Of a DNA stretch of 64,000 nucleotides, positions 42,762 to 49,904 are shown one piece after another (the stretch's first letter is position 1; each line of letters begins with the position of its first letter). The notes under the pieces are model-generated. The model was not told the DNA's origin, did no database searches, and saw nothing but the letters and a program-made list of their open reading frames with translations. Location: positions 186,001 through 250,000 of the forward strand of contig CAOLHI010000964.1 of NCBI GenBank assembly GCA_948474755.1. Direction: 5' to 3'. This stretch comes from Ctenosaura bakeri. Lineage: Eukaryota; Chordata; Lepidosauria; Squamata; Iguanidae. A program made the translations under genes and the position numbers.

Positions 42762-45700
42762 ACACACACACACACAAGCACATACACACAACACTTCCAA
42801 GGCCATGCTTTTGCCCTGAGAGCCTCATTCTTGCTCTGAAGACCTGAAACCTGGGAATCCTAAATAATAGGCAAGTTCAAGTTTTCATGCAAAACCAGTG
42901 GAAAGGCTAGTGCTGGCAAGGTTTTGCACTGATAAAATTTATGGCAGCAGAAGAGTCCGTGTGCCAAAGCCACAGGCACAGATAATATTAATATTTAAGA
43001 CAATTAAGCTGCTGGTCTTTAAGCTTCCACAATTCATTTGAAATGTGGTGCCGGAGGAGAGCTTGGCCGCTACCACAGACTGCCAAAAAGACAAATAAAT
43101 GGGTCCAAGAACAAACTGAGCGTGAACTCTCCCCAGAAGCCAGGATGACTAAGCGGAGACTGTCGTCCTTGGACATATCATGGGATGACGTGACTCTTTG
43201 GAAAAGGTTTGGAAAAGGTTATAAGGACAAGTAAAGAGGAAGGCGGTAGAATCATAGAATCGTAGGGTTGGACGAGACCCCAGGGGCCATCCAGTCCAAC
43301 CCCCTTCTGCCATGCAGGAACACCCTCAAAGCACTCCCAACAGATGGCCATCCAGCCTCTGCTTAAAAACCTCCAAGGAAGGAGGAGACTCCACCATACT
43401 CCATGGAGGCAGCAGATTCCACGGCCGGACAGCCCTGACTATCCGGAAGTTCTTCCTGAGGTTCAGGTGGAATCTTCTTTCCTGCAGCTTGAATCCATGG
43501 CTCCTTGTCCTGGTCTCTGGAACAGCAGAAAACAAACCTGCTCCCTCCTCTACATAGAATCATAGAATCATAGAAATGTAGAGTTGGAAGAGACCCCAGG
43601 GGCCATCCAGTCCAACCCCCTTCTGCCATGCAGGAACACCCTCAAAGCACTCCCGACAGATGACCATCAAGCCTCTGCTTAAAAACCTCCAAGGAAGGAG
43701 ACTCCAGTACACTCCGAGGCAGCAGATTCCATTGCCGGACAGCCCTGACTGTCAGGAAGTTCTTGCTGAGGTTCAGGTGGAATCTCCTTTCCTGCAGCTT
43801 GAATCCATTGCTCCTTGTCCTGGTCTCTGGAGCAGCAGAAAACAAGCCCATTCCCTCCTCTACATGGCATCCCTTCAAATATTTAAACATGGCCATCATG
43901 TCCCCTCTTAACCTTCTCTTCTGCCGACTAAACATCCCCAGCTCTCTAAGTCTATCCCCATAGGGCATGGTTTCCAGGCCCCTCACCATTTTGGTCGCCC
44001 TCCTCTGGACTTGCTCCAGCTTGACCATGTCCTTCTTGAATTGGGGTGCCCAGAACTGGACACAGTATTCAAGATGGGGTCTAACCAGAGCAGAGTAGAG
44101 TGGTACCAGGACCTCCCTCGATCTAGACACATACTCTTATTGATGCAGCCGGGAATTGCATTGGCTTTCTTGGCTGCCGCATCACACTGCTGACTCTTGT
44201 TCAGCTTGTGGTCTATGAAGACTCCTAGATCCCTTTCACACGTACTGCTATCCAGCCATGTGTTCCCCATGGCATCCCTTCCAATATTTAAACATGGTCG
44301 GAAAAAGGGGAAGACCACATTGCGGGTTGATAAACTCAGTCATGGAAGCCATGGCCTCAGTTTGCAAAATCTGAGCAGGCTGGTGGACAACGTGGTGATT
44401 TCGAGATTTTGCATTCCCAGCGTTGCTGCAATTGTCGTTGACTAGGCAGCAGTTAACAATCACAACAAAGCTTCCACAAGACTCTTGCTTGTTCAGCAAA
44501 CACATGCACACGCGCACACACAGCAGCTTTCTGCCTCTTTCCACTTTTTCTTGATGCAAACATATTTCACACGTGTGAGAGGTCAAATGGGACAGTCAAT
44601 CCACTCCGGGCTTTAGTCTGAACTTTAAAGGGGCTATCCAGTGTGCTGAACTCTGCCTCCAAAAGAAGACCGGCACTTTGGAGAGTTCCTTTAAAATTTG
44701 GATTCCCTGTCCCACGGAGGTGGAAGCCACCAGCTGGAAAGGAGGGTCTTACTGGTGATTTCCTGACCCTGGAATATCATGGGGGCCGGGGAGAGGCACG
44801 GTTAAGGTCAACTTTGAGTTCCTTTCTGCTGCCCCAGATTGAAAACCGTTTCTTTGCCCAGAAATTTCAGGTGATTTGAGGTTTTTCTCTCTTTCAAGCT
44901 CTGAGGCTGGTATGATAGCCATGTTTAAATATTTGAAGGGATGCCACATAGAGGAAGGAGAGGGCTTGTTTTCTGCTGCTCCAGAGACCAGGACAAGGAG
45001 CAATGGATTCAAGCTGCAGGAAAGGAGATTCCACCTGAACCTCAGGAAGAACTTCCTGACAGTCAGGGCTGTCCGGCAGTGGAATCTGCTGCCTCCATGG
45101 AGTGTAGTGGAGGCTCCTTCCTTGGAGGTTTTTAAGCAGAGGCTTGATGGCCATCTGCCCAAGGGAGGACTTTGAGGGTGTTCCTGCATGGCAGAAGGAG
45201 GTTGGACTGGATGGCCCCTGGGGTCTCTTCCAACTCTACATTTCTATGATTCTATGATTCTCTGGCTGCAGAATCTTGCAACTTCTGCTTTTATTGTATT
45301 ATGGATACCACCCTACAATCCACTGTTGCTTGCAGGAGCAGAAGTATTCAGAATTAAGTCCAACTGAGTTGAATGGGATTTACTTATTTACTTCCAGGCA
45401 AGCATGCATTGGTGTTTTTGTTTTATTTGGCCACAACAACATCTGCAGGGTGGCCATGAGCCTCTTGCAAACTAAATTCCAGGAGAAATCACTTTCACTG
45501 TGGGGTCATATTTACTGTTGCTTTCCATGGGGAAGAGCAGAGAGGTGGGGGAAATGGGATTTCTACAGGCAGGGTCGGGAGATTGGCCACACACTGAGAG
45601 AGGCCCATCGGCCTTTGTCCCCAGCTGGGGGCTGGATCATTTGGTTATTAATAGCCGGAAGCTGCAGCTGTCGCTTGCGGCTTCCTTTAACCGTTTCCAC

Positions 45701-48700
45701 GCCCGAGCCCAGGAGGGCCTGGAAGCTGAAGGCCCACCCGGCGCTCTCTCTCGAGGGTCAGGCAAAAGGGGGACGGAGCCTGCCGCTCCCTTGCCCCCTC
45801 GGCGGTGCCAAAGGGCGCTTGGCCGTGGCCCCTGAGCGCCACCAGGAAGGGAGAAATTGGGAAGGGAGGGAGGAGGGAAGGAAGGAAGGAAGGATAGAAG
45901 AAGGAAGGAGGGAGGGAAGAAGGAAGGAAGAAGAAACTGAGAAGGAAGGAAGGAAGGAAGGAAGGAAGGAAGGAAGGAAGGAAGGAAGGAAGGAGGAGAG
46001 ATTAGGAAGGAAAGAAGAATGGAGGGAAGGAAGGAAAGAGTTGAAGGAAGGATAGAAGAAAGAAGGAGGGAGGGAAGGAAGGAAGGAGAAACTGAGAGGG
46101 AAGGAAGGGAGGGAGGAAGGAAGGAAGGATAGAAGGAGGGAGGGAAGGAAAGAAGGAAGGAAGAAGAAGGAAGGAAGGAAGGAAGGAAGGAAGGAAGGAA
46201 GGAAGGAAGGAGGGAGGGAGGGAGGGAGGGAGGGATTAGGAAGGAAAGAAGAATGGAGGGAAGGAAGGAAAGAGTTGAAGGAAGGATAGAAGAAAGAAGG
46301 AGGGGGAAGAAGGAAGGAAGGAGAAACTGAGAGGGAAGGAAGGGAGGGAGGAAGGAAGGAAGAATAGAAGAAGGAAGGAGGGAGGGAAGAAGGAAGGAAG
46401 GAGAAACTAGGAAGGAAGGAAGGAAGGAAGGAAGGAAGGAAGGAAGGAAGGAAGGAAAGAAGAGGAGGGATTAGGAAGGAAAGAAGAATGGAGGGAAGGA
46501 AAGAAAGAGTTGAAGGAAGGATAGAAGAAAGAAGGAGGGGGAAGAAGGAAGGAAGGAGAAACTGAGAGGGAAGGAAGGGAGGGAGGAAGGAAGGAAGGAT
46601 AGAAGGAGGGAGGGAAGGAAAGAAGGAAGGAAGAAAGAAAGGAAGGAAGGAAGGAATTGAGAGAAAGGAAGGATAGAAGAAGGAAGGAAGGAAGGAAGGA
46701 AGGAAGGAAGGAAGGAAGGAAGGAAGGAAGGAGGATTAGGAAGGAAAGAAGGATGGAGGGAGAGGAAGGAAGGAAGGAAGGATAAAGAAAGAAGAGGGAG
46801 AGGAAGGAAAGAAAGAAGGGAAGGAGGAAGGAAGAAGGGAAAAGAGGAGGGAGGAAGAAGGAACAAAGGAGAAACTGAGAAGGAAGGAAGGAAGGAGGGA
46901 AGGAAGGAAGGAAGGAAGGAAGGAAGGAAGGAAGGAAGGAAGGAGAAATTGGGAAGGAAGAAAAGAAGGAAGGAGAGATGGAGAAGAAAAGAAGGAGGGA
47001 GGGAGGAAGGGAAAGAGAAATTGAGTGGAAAGAAAGAAAGAAGGAAGGAATGGGAGTGAGGAAGGAAGGACAGAAGGAAGGAAAAATGAAGGAGGGCGTG
47101 ATGAGGGAGGGAGGGAGAGAAGGAGGAAGGAAGGAACGAAGGACGGAAGGAAAAAGAAAGATCAGCTACCCTCCTGTCCTCTACTATGTTCAGGGGCAGT
47201 TCTGGGACCCCATGTGGGGCCCCACCCGCTTGAGGTCCACCACCATTCCACCCAGCGGTGTCTGTGTTCCGATCGGAGGTGGGGAAATTAAAAGGCACCC
47301 TTGCTCTTTGTCCCCCTCTGCAGTTTTCTGGTGGCATTACACCCACGGGAAAGGGAAGCGCTGCCGCCCTCTACGGGCAGCAGGCAAGCAGCTGGCGTGC
47401 GATAGGCCGCCGCAGGCCCCCGCCCTCCCCCTGCTGGCCAATCCTGGTATTGCAGCCTCGGGCCACACGCAGCCAGGACTCACCAGGCTGATGAGCTGGG
47501 AGAGGGACATCCCGATCCGAACGGGGACCCTGTCGCCCAGGTGGCGCAGAGGAATGACGGTGGTGGAGTAATTCTGCGAGAGCTTGCCCAGCAACCGACC
47601 CTCAATTTCTGAGCCATTCACAGCTAGAGAGAGAGAGAGAATTGCTTGAGAGTACATTTATTTTTGTTTTAATTTCTGGTAGTTTTATAAAGTCAAAAAC
47701 ACCGAAACTGACTTAAAATGTGGTTGAGATTAATGAATTCTTCATTAAATAAATTGATTCAATTTCCCCCACTTCTTTATTAATTTGTTTATTAATTTAT
47801 TAATTTATTAATTTGTTTATTAATTTGATGATTAATGTGTGTAGTACAGGTACAATGTCAAGAATAATGGGTTCTAATAAAGAATGGAAGAAAATCGAGA
47901 ATATATCAATGTGATGCAAATAATGTACAAAATTGTATTTTATACATACATATACATATACGTATATATATATATATATATCAGTAAAAAGTATATAAAA
48001 AAGTCCCCCACTTGTGATTGGCAAATAAAATACTCCCAGGTTTGCTTGATTATTAAATGTGTATTTACAAATGACTGACCCTTAAATGAATTTAAAATAG
48101 CTTGGATTAATTTGATGTCAACTGAGCAATTAAGAATTGGTAAAGAAGCAAAAGGAACTAAATCTGGCAGCCCTTTGAAGATATAGTGGATTTTTAGTTC
48201 CTTTCTCTGTCGACTATAGGGCATGGGGTGGTCGATGTCTGAGTTTTGGAGGAAAACACAGATGTCAGTTTTTTTGTAAAACCAAAATTCTGAGGCATGC
48301 TAATAACCTCGGGGGGGGGCACAAAAAATAACTCCACAGCCACATGCTGTGCATGGACAGTCCTTGGCCCACCCCTGGTCTAACTACACCATGGCCTAAG
48401 AATCATGGAATCATAGAAATGTAGAGTTGGAGGAGACCCCAGAGGCCATCCAGTCCAACCCCCTGCCATGCACTCCCTTGGACAGATGGCCATCCAGCCT
48501 CTGCTTAAAGACCTCCAAAGAAGGAGATTCCACTACACTCCGAGGCAGCAGATTCCACTGCCGGACAGCCCTGACGGTCAGGAAGTTCTTCCTCAGGTTC
48601 AGGTGGAATCTCCTTTCCTGCAGCTTGAATCCATTGCTCCTTGTCCTGGTCTCTGAAGCAGCAGAAAACAAGCCCTCTCCTTCCTCTACATGGCGTCCCT

Positions 48701-49904
48701 TCCAATATTTAAACATGGCTCTCAGGTCCCCTCTCAACCTTCTCTTCTGCAGAGTAAACATACCCAGCTCTCTCAGTCTATCCTCATAGGGCTTCATGGC
48801 TTCCAGGCCTCCCACCATTTTGGTCGCCCTCCTCTGGACTTGCTCTTCTTGTTAATCCTTGCTGAAGTAAACTCATTGACTCTCCGCTCAGCAACGGACT
48901 GAATGGGTCTTCCTTGGCTGGACTGAACCAACAGGATGCCAACCCATGTTTCCTCCTGGTGGTTGGGGAGCGTGGCCCCATCTGCCCCATTGTCTCAGCA
49001 CCGTGAAGGACAACATAATAAAATGTGAGAAGGGGGTCTGGTGGTTTCCTTCCTTCCTGTTCCTTCCTTCCTTCCTTCCTTCCTTCCTTCCTTCCTTCCT
49101 TCCTTCCTTCCTTCCTTCCTTCCTTCCTTCCTTCCTTCCTCCCTCCTTTCTTGGGTGGTGGAATCAAAGACCCTGGTGGCTGCATTTTTCATAAACATGC
49201 AAAACAACTCATTTCTGGTGAAATACACTTAAGAAGCCATGTTTAAATATTTGAAGGGATGCCATGTAGAGGAAGGAGAGGGCTTGTTTTCTGCTGCTCC
49301 AGAGACCAGGACAAGGAGCAATGGATTCAAGCTGCAGGAAAGGAGATCCCACCTGAACCTCAGGAAGAACTTCATGACAGTCAGGGCTGTCCTGCAGTGG
49401 AATCTGCTGCCTCCATGGAGTGTAGTGGAGTCTCTTCCTTCCTTGGAGGTTTTTAAGCAGAGGCTGGATGGGCATCTGTCCAAGGGAGTGCTTTGAGGGG
49501 TTCCTGCATGGCAGGGGGTTGGACTGGATGGCCCCTGGGGTCCCTTCCAACTCTACATTTCTACGATTCTATGAAGCAATTTGAAAGGAAAACTCTCCAA
49601 AATACAACTCACAGAGGCTCGTCTAGAGAGGGGCAAGAGGGGCAGCTGCCCACCGCAATAACAACATCTGTCTTGCAAGGCTCAGAAGCCCAGGTGCCCA
49701 GAAGAGCCTCACAGGCATCGGAAGTCCAGGAAAAGAAGGGTGTGTGTGTGTGTGTCACAGCTTGTGTGCGGACGTGGCCCTTTTGTCTCCTCCACCCACC
49801 TCCCCATCCAAGACCCACTTTTGCAAACAGAAGACGAAATCCTTAGACTTACCCAGAGCTGAGAAGGCCCAGATGAAGCCCCAAACAATCGCTCGTCCAG
49901 CCAT
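22179..49904 (-). CDS. CHRNB1: CHRNB1, muscle nicotinic acetylcholine receptor subunit beta-1, eleven coding exons
   Basis: Pentameric ligand-gated cation channel subunit of the neuromuscular junction. Exons in transcript order: 49853-49904, 47484-47623, 39536-39580, 38974-39083, 37486-37594, 33879-34026, 30457-30648, 27545-27768, 23949-24112, 22592-22742, 22179-22319. They sum to 1,476 bp (491 residues plus TGA); all introns are GT-AG and the frame is intact. Seen: signal peptide of about 21 residues; mature start SEIEGRL as in the human protein; Cys-loop [15 protein letters not shown] at 149-163, equal to mature 128-142; N-glycosylation site NCT in the loop; M1 about 238-261 ([16 protein letters not shown]); M2 from 269 ([18 protein letters not shown]); M3 about 298-320; M4 about 455-479; C-terminus HLPPDQPFP. 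The human protein has 501 residues; the cytoplasmic loop here is slightly shorter. Muscle expression is suggested by the upstream N-box and E-boxes. Confidence 0.97.
22386..22575. mobile_element. Palindromic MITE filling CHRNB1 intron 10
   Basis: Long-loop subfamily (CTCAGCCAGAGAGCTC, AACTACAAATTCCAGGATTC). The right terminus is lost after TCTAGTG, about 16 bp from the exon 10 donor. It makes up about 190 of the 272 bp of intron 10. Confidence 0.85.
22592..22742 (-). CDS. CHRNB1: CHRNB1 exon 10 (MA helix)
   Basis: [17 protein letters not shown] to [14 protein letters not shown]. The frame requires the uncommon AAG acceptor (CTTCTGAAG) preceded by a pyrimidine-rich stretch. Donor GTGAGT. Confidence 0.93.
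22743..23678. other. CHRNB1 intron 9 segment with an unassigned 123-codon ORF
   Basis: On the - strand 22829-23200 is open and has protein-like composition ([37 protein letters not shown]). I do not recognise the family. 23200-23520 is AT-rich (TTTTATTTAAATTTAAAAC). A retroelement remnant is the most likely origin, but this is inference. Confidence 0.35.
23679..23855. mobile_element. Palindromic MITE, full copy
   Basis: Nearly perfect foldback around GGGGCTGGTCAGCCCC. The private GCGGTATGATT of the left arm is mirrored as AATCATACCGC in the right arm. The right arm has lost one base (TTGAAATGG). Confidence 0.9.
23949..24112 (-). CDS. CHRNB1: CHRNB1 exon 9 (cytoplasmic loop)
   Basis: [19 protein letters not shown] to [19 protein letters not shown], including the conserved TDEYFIR tyrosine region. 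Acceptor TTTCCAG, donor GTGAGG. Confidence 0.96.
24214..24662. mobile_element. Second MITE family, ~450 bp, same termini
   Basis: Left terminus GCCATTTCTGC, right terminus GTGTGGAAATGGC. The interior (AAACGGTGCAGTGCG, GCAGATTCGCAGGCT, CAGAAGATCTGGTGAGT) is unrelated to the palindromic family but shared with 30951-31332. It also has subterminal inverted stretches (TCTGCACTTGG, AGATCTGCACCTCAG). No TSD beyond ATC. Confidence 0.8.
24663..25386 (+). repeat. Unclassified interspersed-repeat-like segment
   Basis: GC-rich acidic-coding-like start (GAGCCAGGCAGAGCAGGAGG) followed by GACTATTTAAGGCAGATGC and TGACTCTGCTTCCTGTTCC. The layout resembles that of squamate retroelement ends, but I cannot assign a family. 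No intact frame of useful length. Confidence 0.35.
25387..26190 (-). mobile_element. CR1 LINE 3' fragment in antisense
   Basis: From the ATTCTATG-type tail (AATCAAAGAATCATAG) and AGTTGGAAGAGACCAC through frames encoding [37 protein letters not shown] and [19 protein letters not shown] to about [14 protein letters not shown]. One frame is open over 25787-26203. Confidence 0.92.
26191..27234. other. CHRNB1 intron 8 segment, unassigned
   Basis: No exon or known repeat recognised. Several frames of 70-140 codons are open on the - strand between 26536 and 27125 but show no motif. (GGAAA)n-like short tract near 26675-26700. Confidence 0.3.
27235..27400. mobile_element. Palindromic MITE with perfect 5-bp TSD
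   Basis: Left terminus GCCATTTCCGCACTAG, right terminus CATGTGGAAATGTT. CTTGG on both sides (27230-27234 and 27401-27405). Sits in intron 8 close to exon 8. Confidence 0.88.
27545..27768 (-). CDS. CHRNB1: CHRNB1 exon 8 (M2 and M3)
   Basis: [20 protein letters not shown] pore-lining M2, [19 protein letters not shown] into M3, then [19 protein letters not shown]. Donor GTATGG. Confidence 0.98.
27792..28330 (-). mobile_element. CR1 LINE 3' fragment in antisense
   Basis: AGACATAGAAATGTAGAGTT tail through [20 protein letters not shown] and [19 protein letters not shown] equivalents, ending GATTCCAAATGAGGCCTAAC. Several indels. Confidence 0.9.
28331..29114. other. CHRNB1 intron 7 segment with a short unassigned ORF
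   Basis: On the - strand about 28331-28432 is open and reads [19 protein letters not shown], then [16 protein letters not shown], joining the CR1 remnant in frame. It looks like a decayed coding or retroelement piece; I do not recognise it. The remainder to 29114 is unremarkable. Confidence 0.3.
29115..29289. mobile_element. Palindromic MITE, TTGCAACATCC variant
   Basis: Both arms carry CACTTGCAACATCCTATGG where most copies have CACTTTCAACCTCC. Perfect centre GGGGCCAGCCGGCCCC. Right terminus slightly damaged (GTGCGGATGCC). Confidence 0.9.
29322..29645 (-). mobile_element. CR1 LINE 3' end in antisense
   Basis: AGAATCATAGAATCATAGAA tail through [18 protein letters not shown] to the [15 protein letters not shown] block, cut at 29645. 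Confidence 0.9.
29727..30118 (+). mobile_element. L1-like ORF2 C-terminus split by an antisense SINE
   Basis: [20 protein letters not shown] breaks off near 29795 into (AAT)n/(TTA)n and an antisense SINE tail (GTATCCCGCCTCTCCATACG) ending about 29950. The frame resumes with [19 protein letters not shown] and [10 protein letters not shown] then TAA (to 30117). The SINE therefore inserted into an older L1 end. Confidence 0.75.
30294..30345 (+). repeat. (CTTT)n microsatellite
   Basis: About 13 uninterrupted CTTT units, followed by other pyrimidine-rich sequence, in CHRNB1 intron 7. Confidence 0.95.
30457..30648 (-). CDS. CHRNB1: CHRNB1 exon 7 (pre-M1 and M1)
   Basis: [14 protein letters not shown], then [19 protein letters not shown] and the rest of M1 to PPEA. 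Donor GTGGGT, less common but valid. Confidence 0.97.
30715..31660 (+). repeat. Unclassified repeat interrupted by the second MITE family
   Basis: CTGGAGCCGGAAGATCCAGA and CAGCTCCTGATGACGGTGG at the left, CTGGACTGAACTGGACTGGC and ACAGCTCTTGCATTCCAAC at the right. The same blocks occur at 56810-57185, where the palindromic MITE (56936) interrupts them. Two copies of one repeat have thus received two different GCCATTTC elements. Confidence 0.55.
30951..31332. mobile_element. Second MITE family with perfect 5-bp TSD
   Basis: Left terminus GCCATTTCCGC, right terminus GAGCGGAAATGGC; 382 bp. Flanked by CTCTG on both sides (30946-30950 and 31333-31337). Interior as at 24214 (GATTCGCAGGCTCACACC, AATGCGAGCCTGCAATCTGC). 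Confidence 0.88.
31869..32565 (+). mobile_element. CR1 LINE 3' fragment
   Basis: Frame from [19 protein letters not shown] through [18 protein letters not shown] and [20 protein letters not shown] to the C-terminus, then 3' UTR ending CTCCAACTCTATGATTCTAT. One 190-codon frame remains open. Confidence 0.92.
32566..32794. other. CHRNB1 intron 6 segment, unassigned
   Basis: Nothing recognised between the CR1 end and the 5S-derived SINE. Confidence 0.3.
32795..32993 (+). repeat. Worn 5S-derived SINE, second copy
   Basis: TGGATGGAAAACTG, ACCAGGTGTTGTAAGGCTC, TTTCAGAGGAGGGGACTGAC and GAGCTGAAGGCACA follow the block order of the copy at 11520-11735. The 5S boxes are no longer intact. Confidence 0.6.
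33003..33690 (+). mobile_element. MITE left arm joined to a CR1 3' fragment
   Basis: 33003-33088 is a MITE left arm (TTGCAACATCC variant) ending in GTTTCGGGAGGGG. It is followed directly by CR1 from TCAATGCAATTCTCGGCTGC ([15 protein letters not shown]) to the tail CTTCCAACTCTAG and TTCTATG. The joint suggests CR1 integration into, or a deletion between, the two elements. Confidence 0.85.
33879..34026 (-). CDS. CHRNB1: CHRNB1 exon 6 (Cys-loop)
   Basis: [20 protein letters not shown] onward, ending IIIHENTFI. It has the FPF motif of the Cys-loop and the second Cys. Donor GTGAGA. Confidence 0.97.
34255..34890 (+). repeat. Nested Sauria SINE interrupted by CR1 tail and L1-like 3' end
   Basis: GTCAAGTCACACTCTCTCAG stops at a CR1 tail (34316-34396). 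SINE resumes with CAATGGCGGCTGCTTCCCTC and GATCTTGCCAAGAAAACCC, stops at an AT-rich L1-like 3' end (about 34470-34857, ending ATAAAAATATAAATAAAAAA), and finishes as TGGGACACAACTTGACGGCA. This gives a relative age order with the SINE oldest. Confidence 0.65.
34930..35190 (+). mobile_element. L1-like ORF2 C-terminus feeding the satellite
   Basis: Open frame [20 protein letters not shown] and [18 protein letters not shown], typical of the L1 ORF2 C-terminal domain, ending TGA/TAA near 35189. Its last part is the first unit of the tandem array. Confidence 0.8.
35063..36960 (+). repeat. Satellite of ~13 units of 146/147 bp derived from an L1-like ORF2 end
   Basis: GTTCTGGATAGGACAGAGAT recurs about every 146-147 bp from 35097 to 36854. 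Each unit encodes [18 protein letters not shown], a stop, and GGATATAAATGTATGTTAGG. Two variants alternate: TAATAATCTATCC with AATGGAAAAGAGTATTGC, and TAATAAATCTATCC with AAGGGAAAGGAGCATTGC. The array ends at about 36960, where sequence like an L1 3' UTR continues. Lies in CHRNB1 intron 5. Confidence 0.93.
36961..37485. other. CHRNB1 intron 5 remainder next to the satellite
   Basis: 36961-37175 is probably the L1-like 3' UTR beyond the array, with a short duplicated CAATAATGTAATAATGTCA. At 37286-37330 TTTTGGACTGCATCTCCCAG is a copy of the small SBS-like foldback family. Confidence 0.45.
37486..37594 (-). CDS. CHRNB1: CHRNB1 exon 5
   Basis: [19 protein letters not shown] to YQTSCSIQ, containing the first Cys of the Cys-loop. 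Acceptor TTTTCCAG, donor GTGAGG. Confidence 0.97.
37672..37975 (-). mobile_element. CR1 LINE 3' end in antisense
   Basis: ATCATAGAAATGTAGAGTTG tail through [18 protein letters not shown] to [18 protein letters not shown]. Cut at 37975. Confidence 0.9.
37976..38686. other. CHRNB1 intron 4 segment with an unassigned ORF
   Basis: On the - strand 37974-38231 is open for 85 codons ([36 protein letters not shown]). It has a small perfect stem (CGTCTGGCGA / TCGCCAGACG) at about 38140-38172. Not recognised; retroelement remnant possible. Confidence 0.3.
38687..38902. mobile_element. Palindromic MITE with CR1-tail-like loop
   Basis: Both arms carry TTGCA and CCTCTGG/CCAGAGG variants and the GCGCGATGATT block. 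Loop TCTATAGTGTTGGAAGAGAC and CTCAAAGGACATC between GGCCGG blocks. Left terminus altered (TTGCATTTCCGCAC). Confidence 0.88.
38974..39083 (-). CDS. CHRNB1: CHRNB1 exon 4 (110 bp)
   Basis: [20 protein letters not shown] to [10 protein letters not shown], the loop D/A region of the ligand-binding domain. 110 bp is the conserved exon 4 size of the family. Donor GTGAGT. Confidence 0.97.
39536..39580 (-). CDS. CHRNB1: CHRNB1 exon 3 (45 bp)
   Basis: Encodes [15 protein letters not shown]. The 45-bp size is characteristic of exon 3 in nicotinic receptor subunit genes. Acceptor TTTCTTTCCAG, donor GTGAGT. Confidence 0.97.
39744..40715 (-). mobile_element. Two CR1 3' fragments in antisense
   Basis: A short 3' end (39744-39915) is followed by a longer copy (39916-40715) extending to [16 protein letters not shown] and [10 protein letters not shown] equivalents. 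Tails AGAATCATAGAATCATAG in both. Confidence 0.92.
40725..40885 (+). repeat. Sauria-type SINE, Bov-B-like tail
   Basis: ATCCACTGGGTCACCCTGGG, CACTCTCTCAGCCTCAGGG, TTAGGGTTGCCATAAGTCAG and CAACTTGAAGGCACACAAC. Clearest SINE tail of this type in the window; head missing. Confidence 0.75.
40899..41394. mobile_element. Non-autonomous Tigger/pogo-like (Tc1/mariner) element
   Basis: Terminal inverted repeats CAGTCAGCCCTCCACAT at the left and ATGTGGAGGGATGACTG at the right, flanked by TA on both sides (40897-40898 and 41395-41396). The first residues match the Tigger terminus type. The interior has an (ACAG)n tract at 41281-41307 and no transposase frame. In CHRNB1 intron 2. Confidence 0.75.
41398..41918. 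other. CHRNB1 intron 2 segment, unassigned
   Basis: No gene or repeat family recognised. Confidence 0.3.
41919..42110. mobile_element. Palindromic MITE, full copy
   Basis: Left GCCATTTCTGCATTACAC, right CCAGTGTGGAACTGGC. Loop TTGAGGATGACCTTTGAGAC, shared with the 58021 copy. Confidence 0.87.
42111..42640. other. CHRNB1 intron 2 segment, unassigned
   Basis: Nothing recognised; ordinary AT-moderate intronic sequence leading to a SINE tail. Confidence 0.3.
42645..42775 (+). repeat. SINE 3' tail with long (TTA)n and (CA)n
   Basis: CTGTTCGCCGCCTCGATCCG and GAGGCGGGATACAAATTATT lead into about 70 bp of pure TTA repeat (42688-42760) and a short CA tract. Confidence 0.85.
43035..43235 (+). mobile_element. 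Bov-B (RTE) LINE ORF remnant
   Basis: The frame [20 protein letters not shown] then [13 protein letters not shown] aligns in order with the Bov-B C-terminal region (WCWRR...PWTARRSN...SLEGLMLKLKL). Bov-B is very abundant in squamates. Confidence 0.65.
43248..44297 (-). mobile_element. Two or three CR1 3' fragments in antisense
   Basis: 43248-43556 is a CR1 3' end. 43557-44274 is a longer copy up to [17 protein letters not shown] and [14 protein letters not shown]. At 44270-44297 CATGGCATCCCTTCCAATAT marks a further CR1 piece fused on. Confidence 0.9.
44300..44905. other. CHRNB1 intron 2 segment, unassigned
   Basis: No gene or known repeat recognised. Confidence 0.3.
44910..45262 (+). mobile_element. 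CR1 LINE 3' end
   Basis: [20 protein letters not shown] through [18 protein letters not shown] to the 3' UTR and ATTCTATGATTCT. Confidence 0.92.
45263..45838. other. CHRNB1 intron 2 segment, GC-rich, unassigned
   Basis: GC content rises from 45640. A long open + frame continues into the AAGG tract but is a by-product of the repeat. No motif recognised. Confidence 0.35.
45840..47160 (+). repeat. 1.3-kb polypurine tract with ~235-bp higher-order repeat
   Basis: Almost uninterrupted A/G sequence made of GGAA, GGGA and AAGA units. The marker AAGAATGGAGGGAAGG recurs at about 46015, 46249 and 46484 (period 234-235) together with GAAACTGAGAGGGAAGGAAG, which shows block duplication of the tract. 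Lies in intron 2, near exon 2. Confidence 0.93.
47484..47623 (-). CDS. CHRNB1: CHRNB1 exon 2
   Basis: [14 protein letters not shown] to [10 protein letters not shown]; acceptor CTCTCTAG, donor GTGAGT. 140 bp. Confidence 0.95.
47640..48400. other. CHRNB1 intron 1 segment, AT-rich with (TA)n
   Basis: TTAATTTATTAATTTG-type short repeats (47780-47830) and a CATA/TA dinucleotide run (47945-47981). No gene recognised. Confidence 0.5.
48402..48850 (-). mobile_element. CR1 LINE 3' fragment in antisense
   Basis: AATCATGGAATCATAGAAAT tail through [18 protein letters not shown] to [20 protein letters not shown]. Contains a small deletion near 48470. Confidence 0.92.
49050..49145 (+). repeat. (CTTC)n microsatellite
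   Basis: About 22 CTTC units, nearly pure, in CHRNB1 intron 1. It is a pyrimidine-strand counterpart of the AAGG tract in intron 2. Confidence 0.95.
49237..49576 (+). mobile_element. CR1 LINE 3' end
   Basis: [20 protein letters not shown] to the C-terminus and 3' UTR ending TTCTACGATTCTATG. Confidence 0.93.
49853..49904 (-). CDS. CHRNB1: CHRNB1 exon 1 (signal peptide)
   Basis: ATG at 49904; [17 protein letters not shown], donor GTAAGT. The frame stays open upstream, but this Met gives a normal hydrophobic signal peptide and the correct Cys-loop numbering, so I chose it. Confidence 0.9.

Noticed and set aside
45840..47160. Long open frames (up to 291 codons) through the AAGG tract and its complement
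   Set aside because: Stop-free because of base composition; Glu/Lys/Gly or Ser/Phe/Pro repeats with no gene signals.
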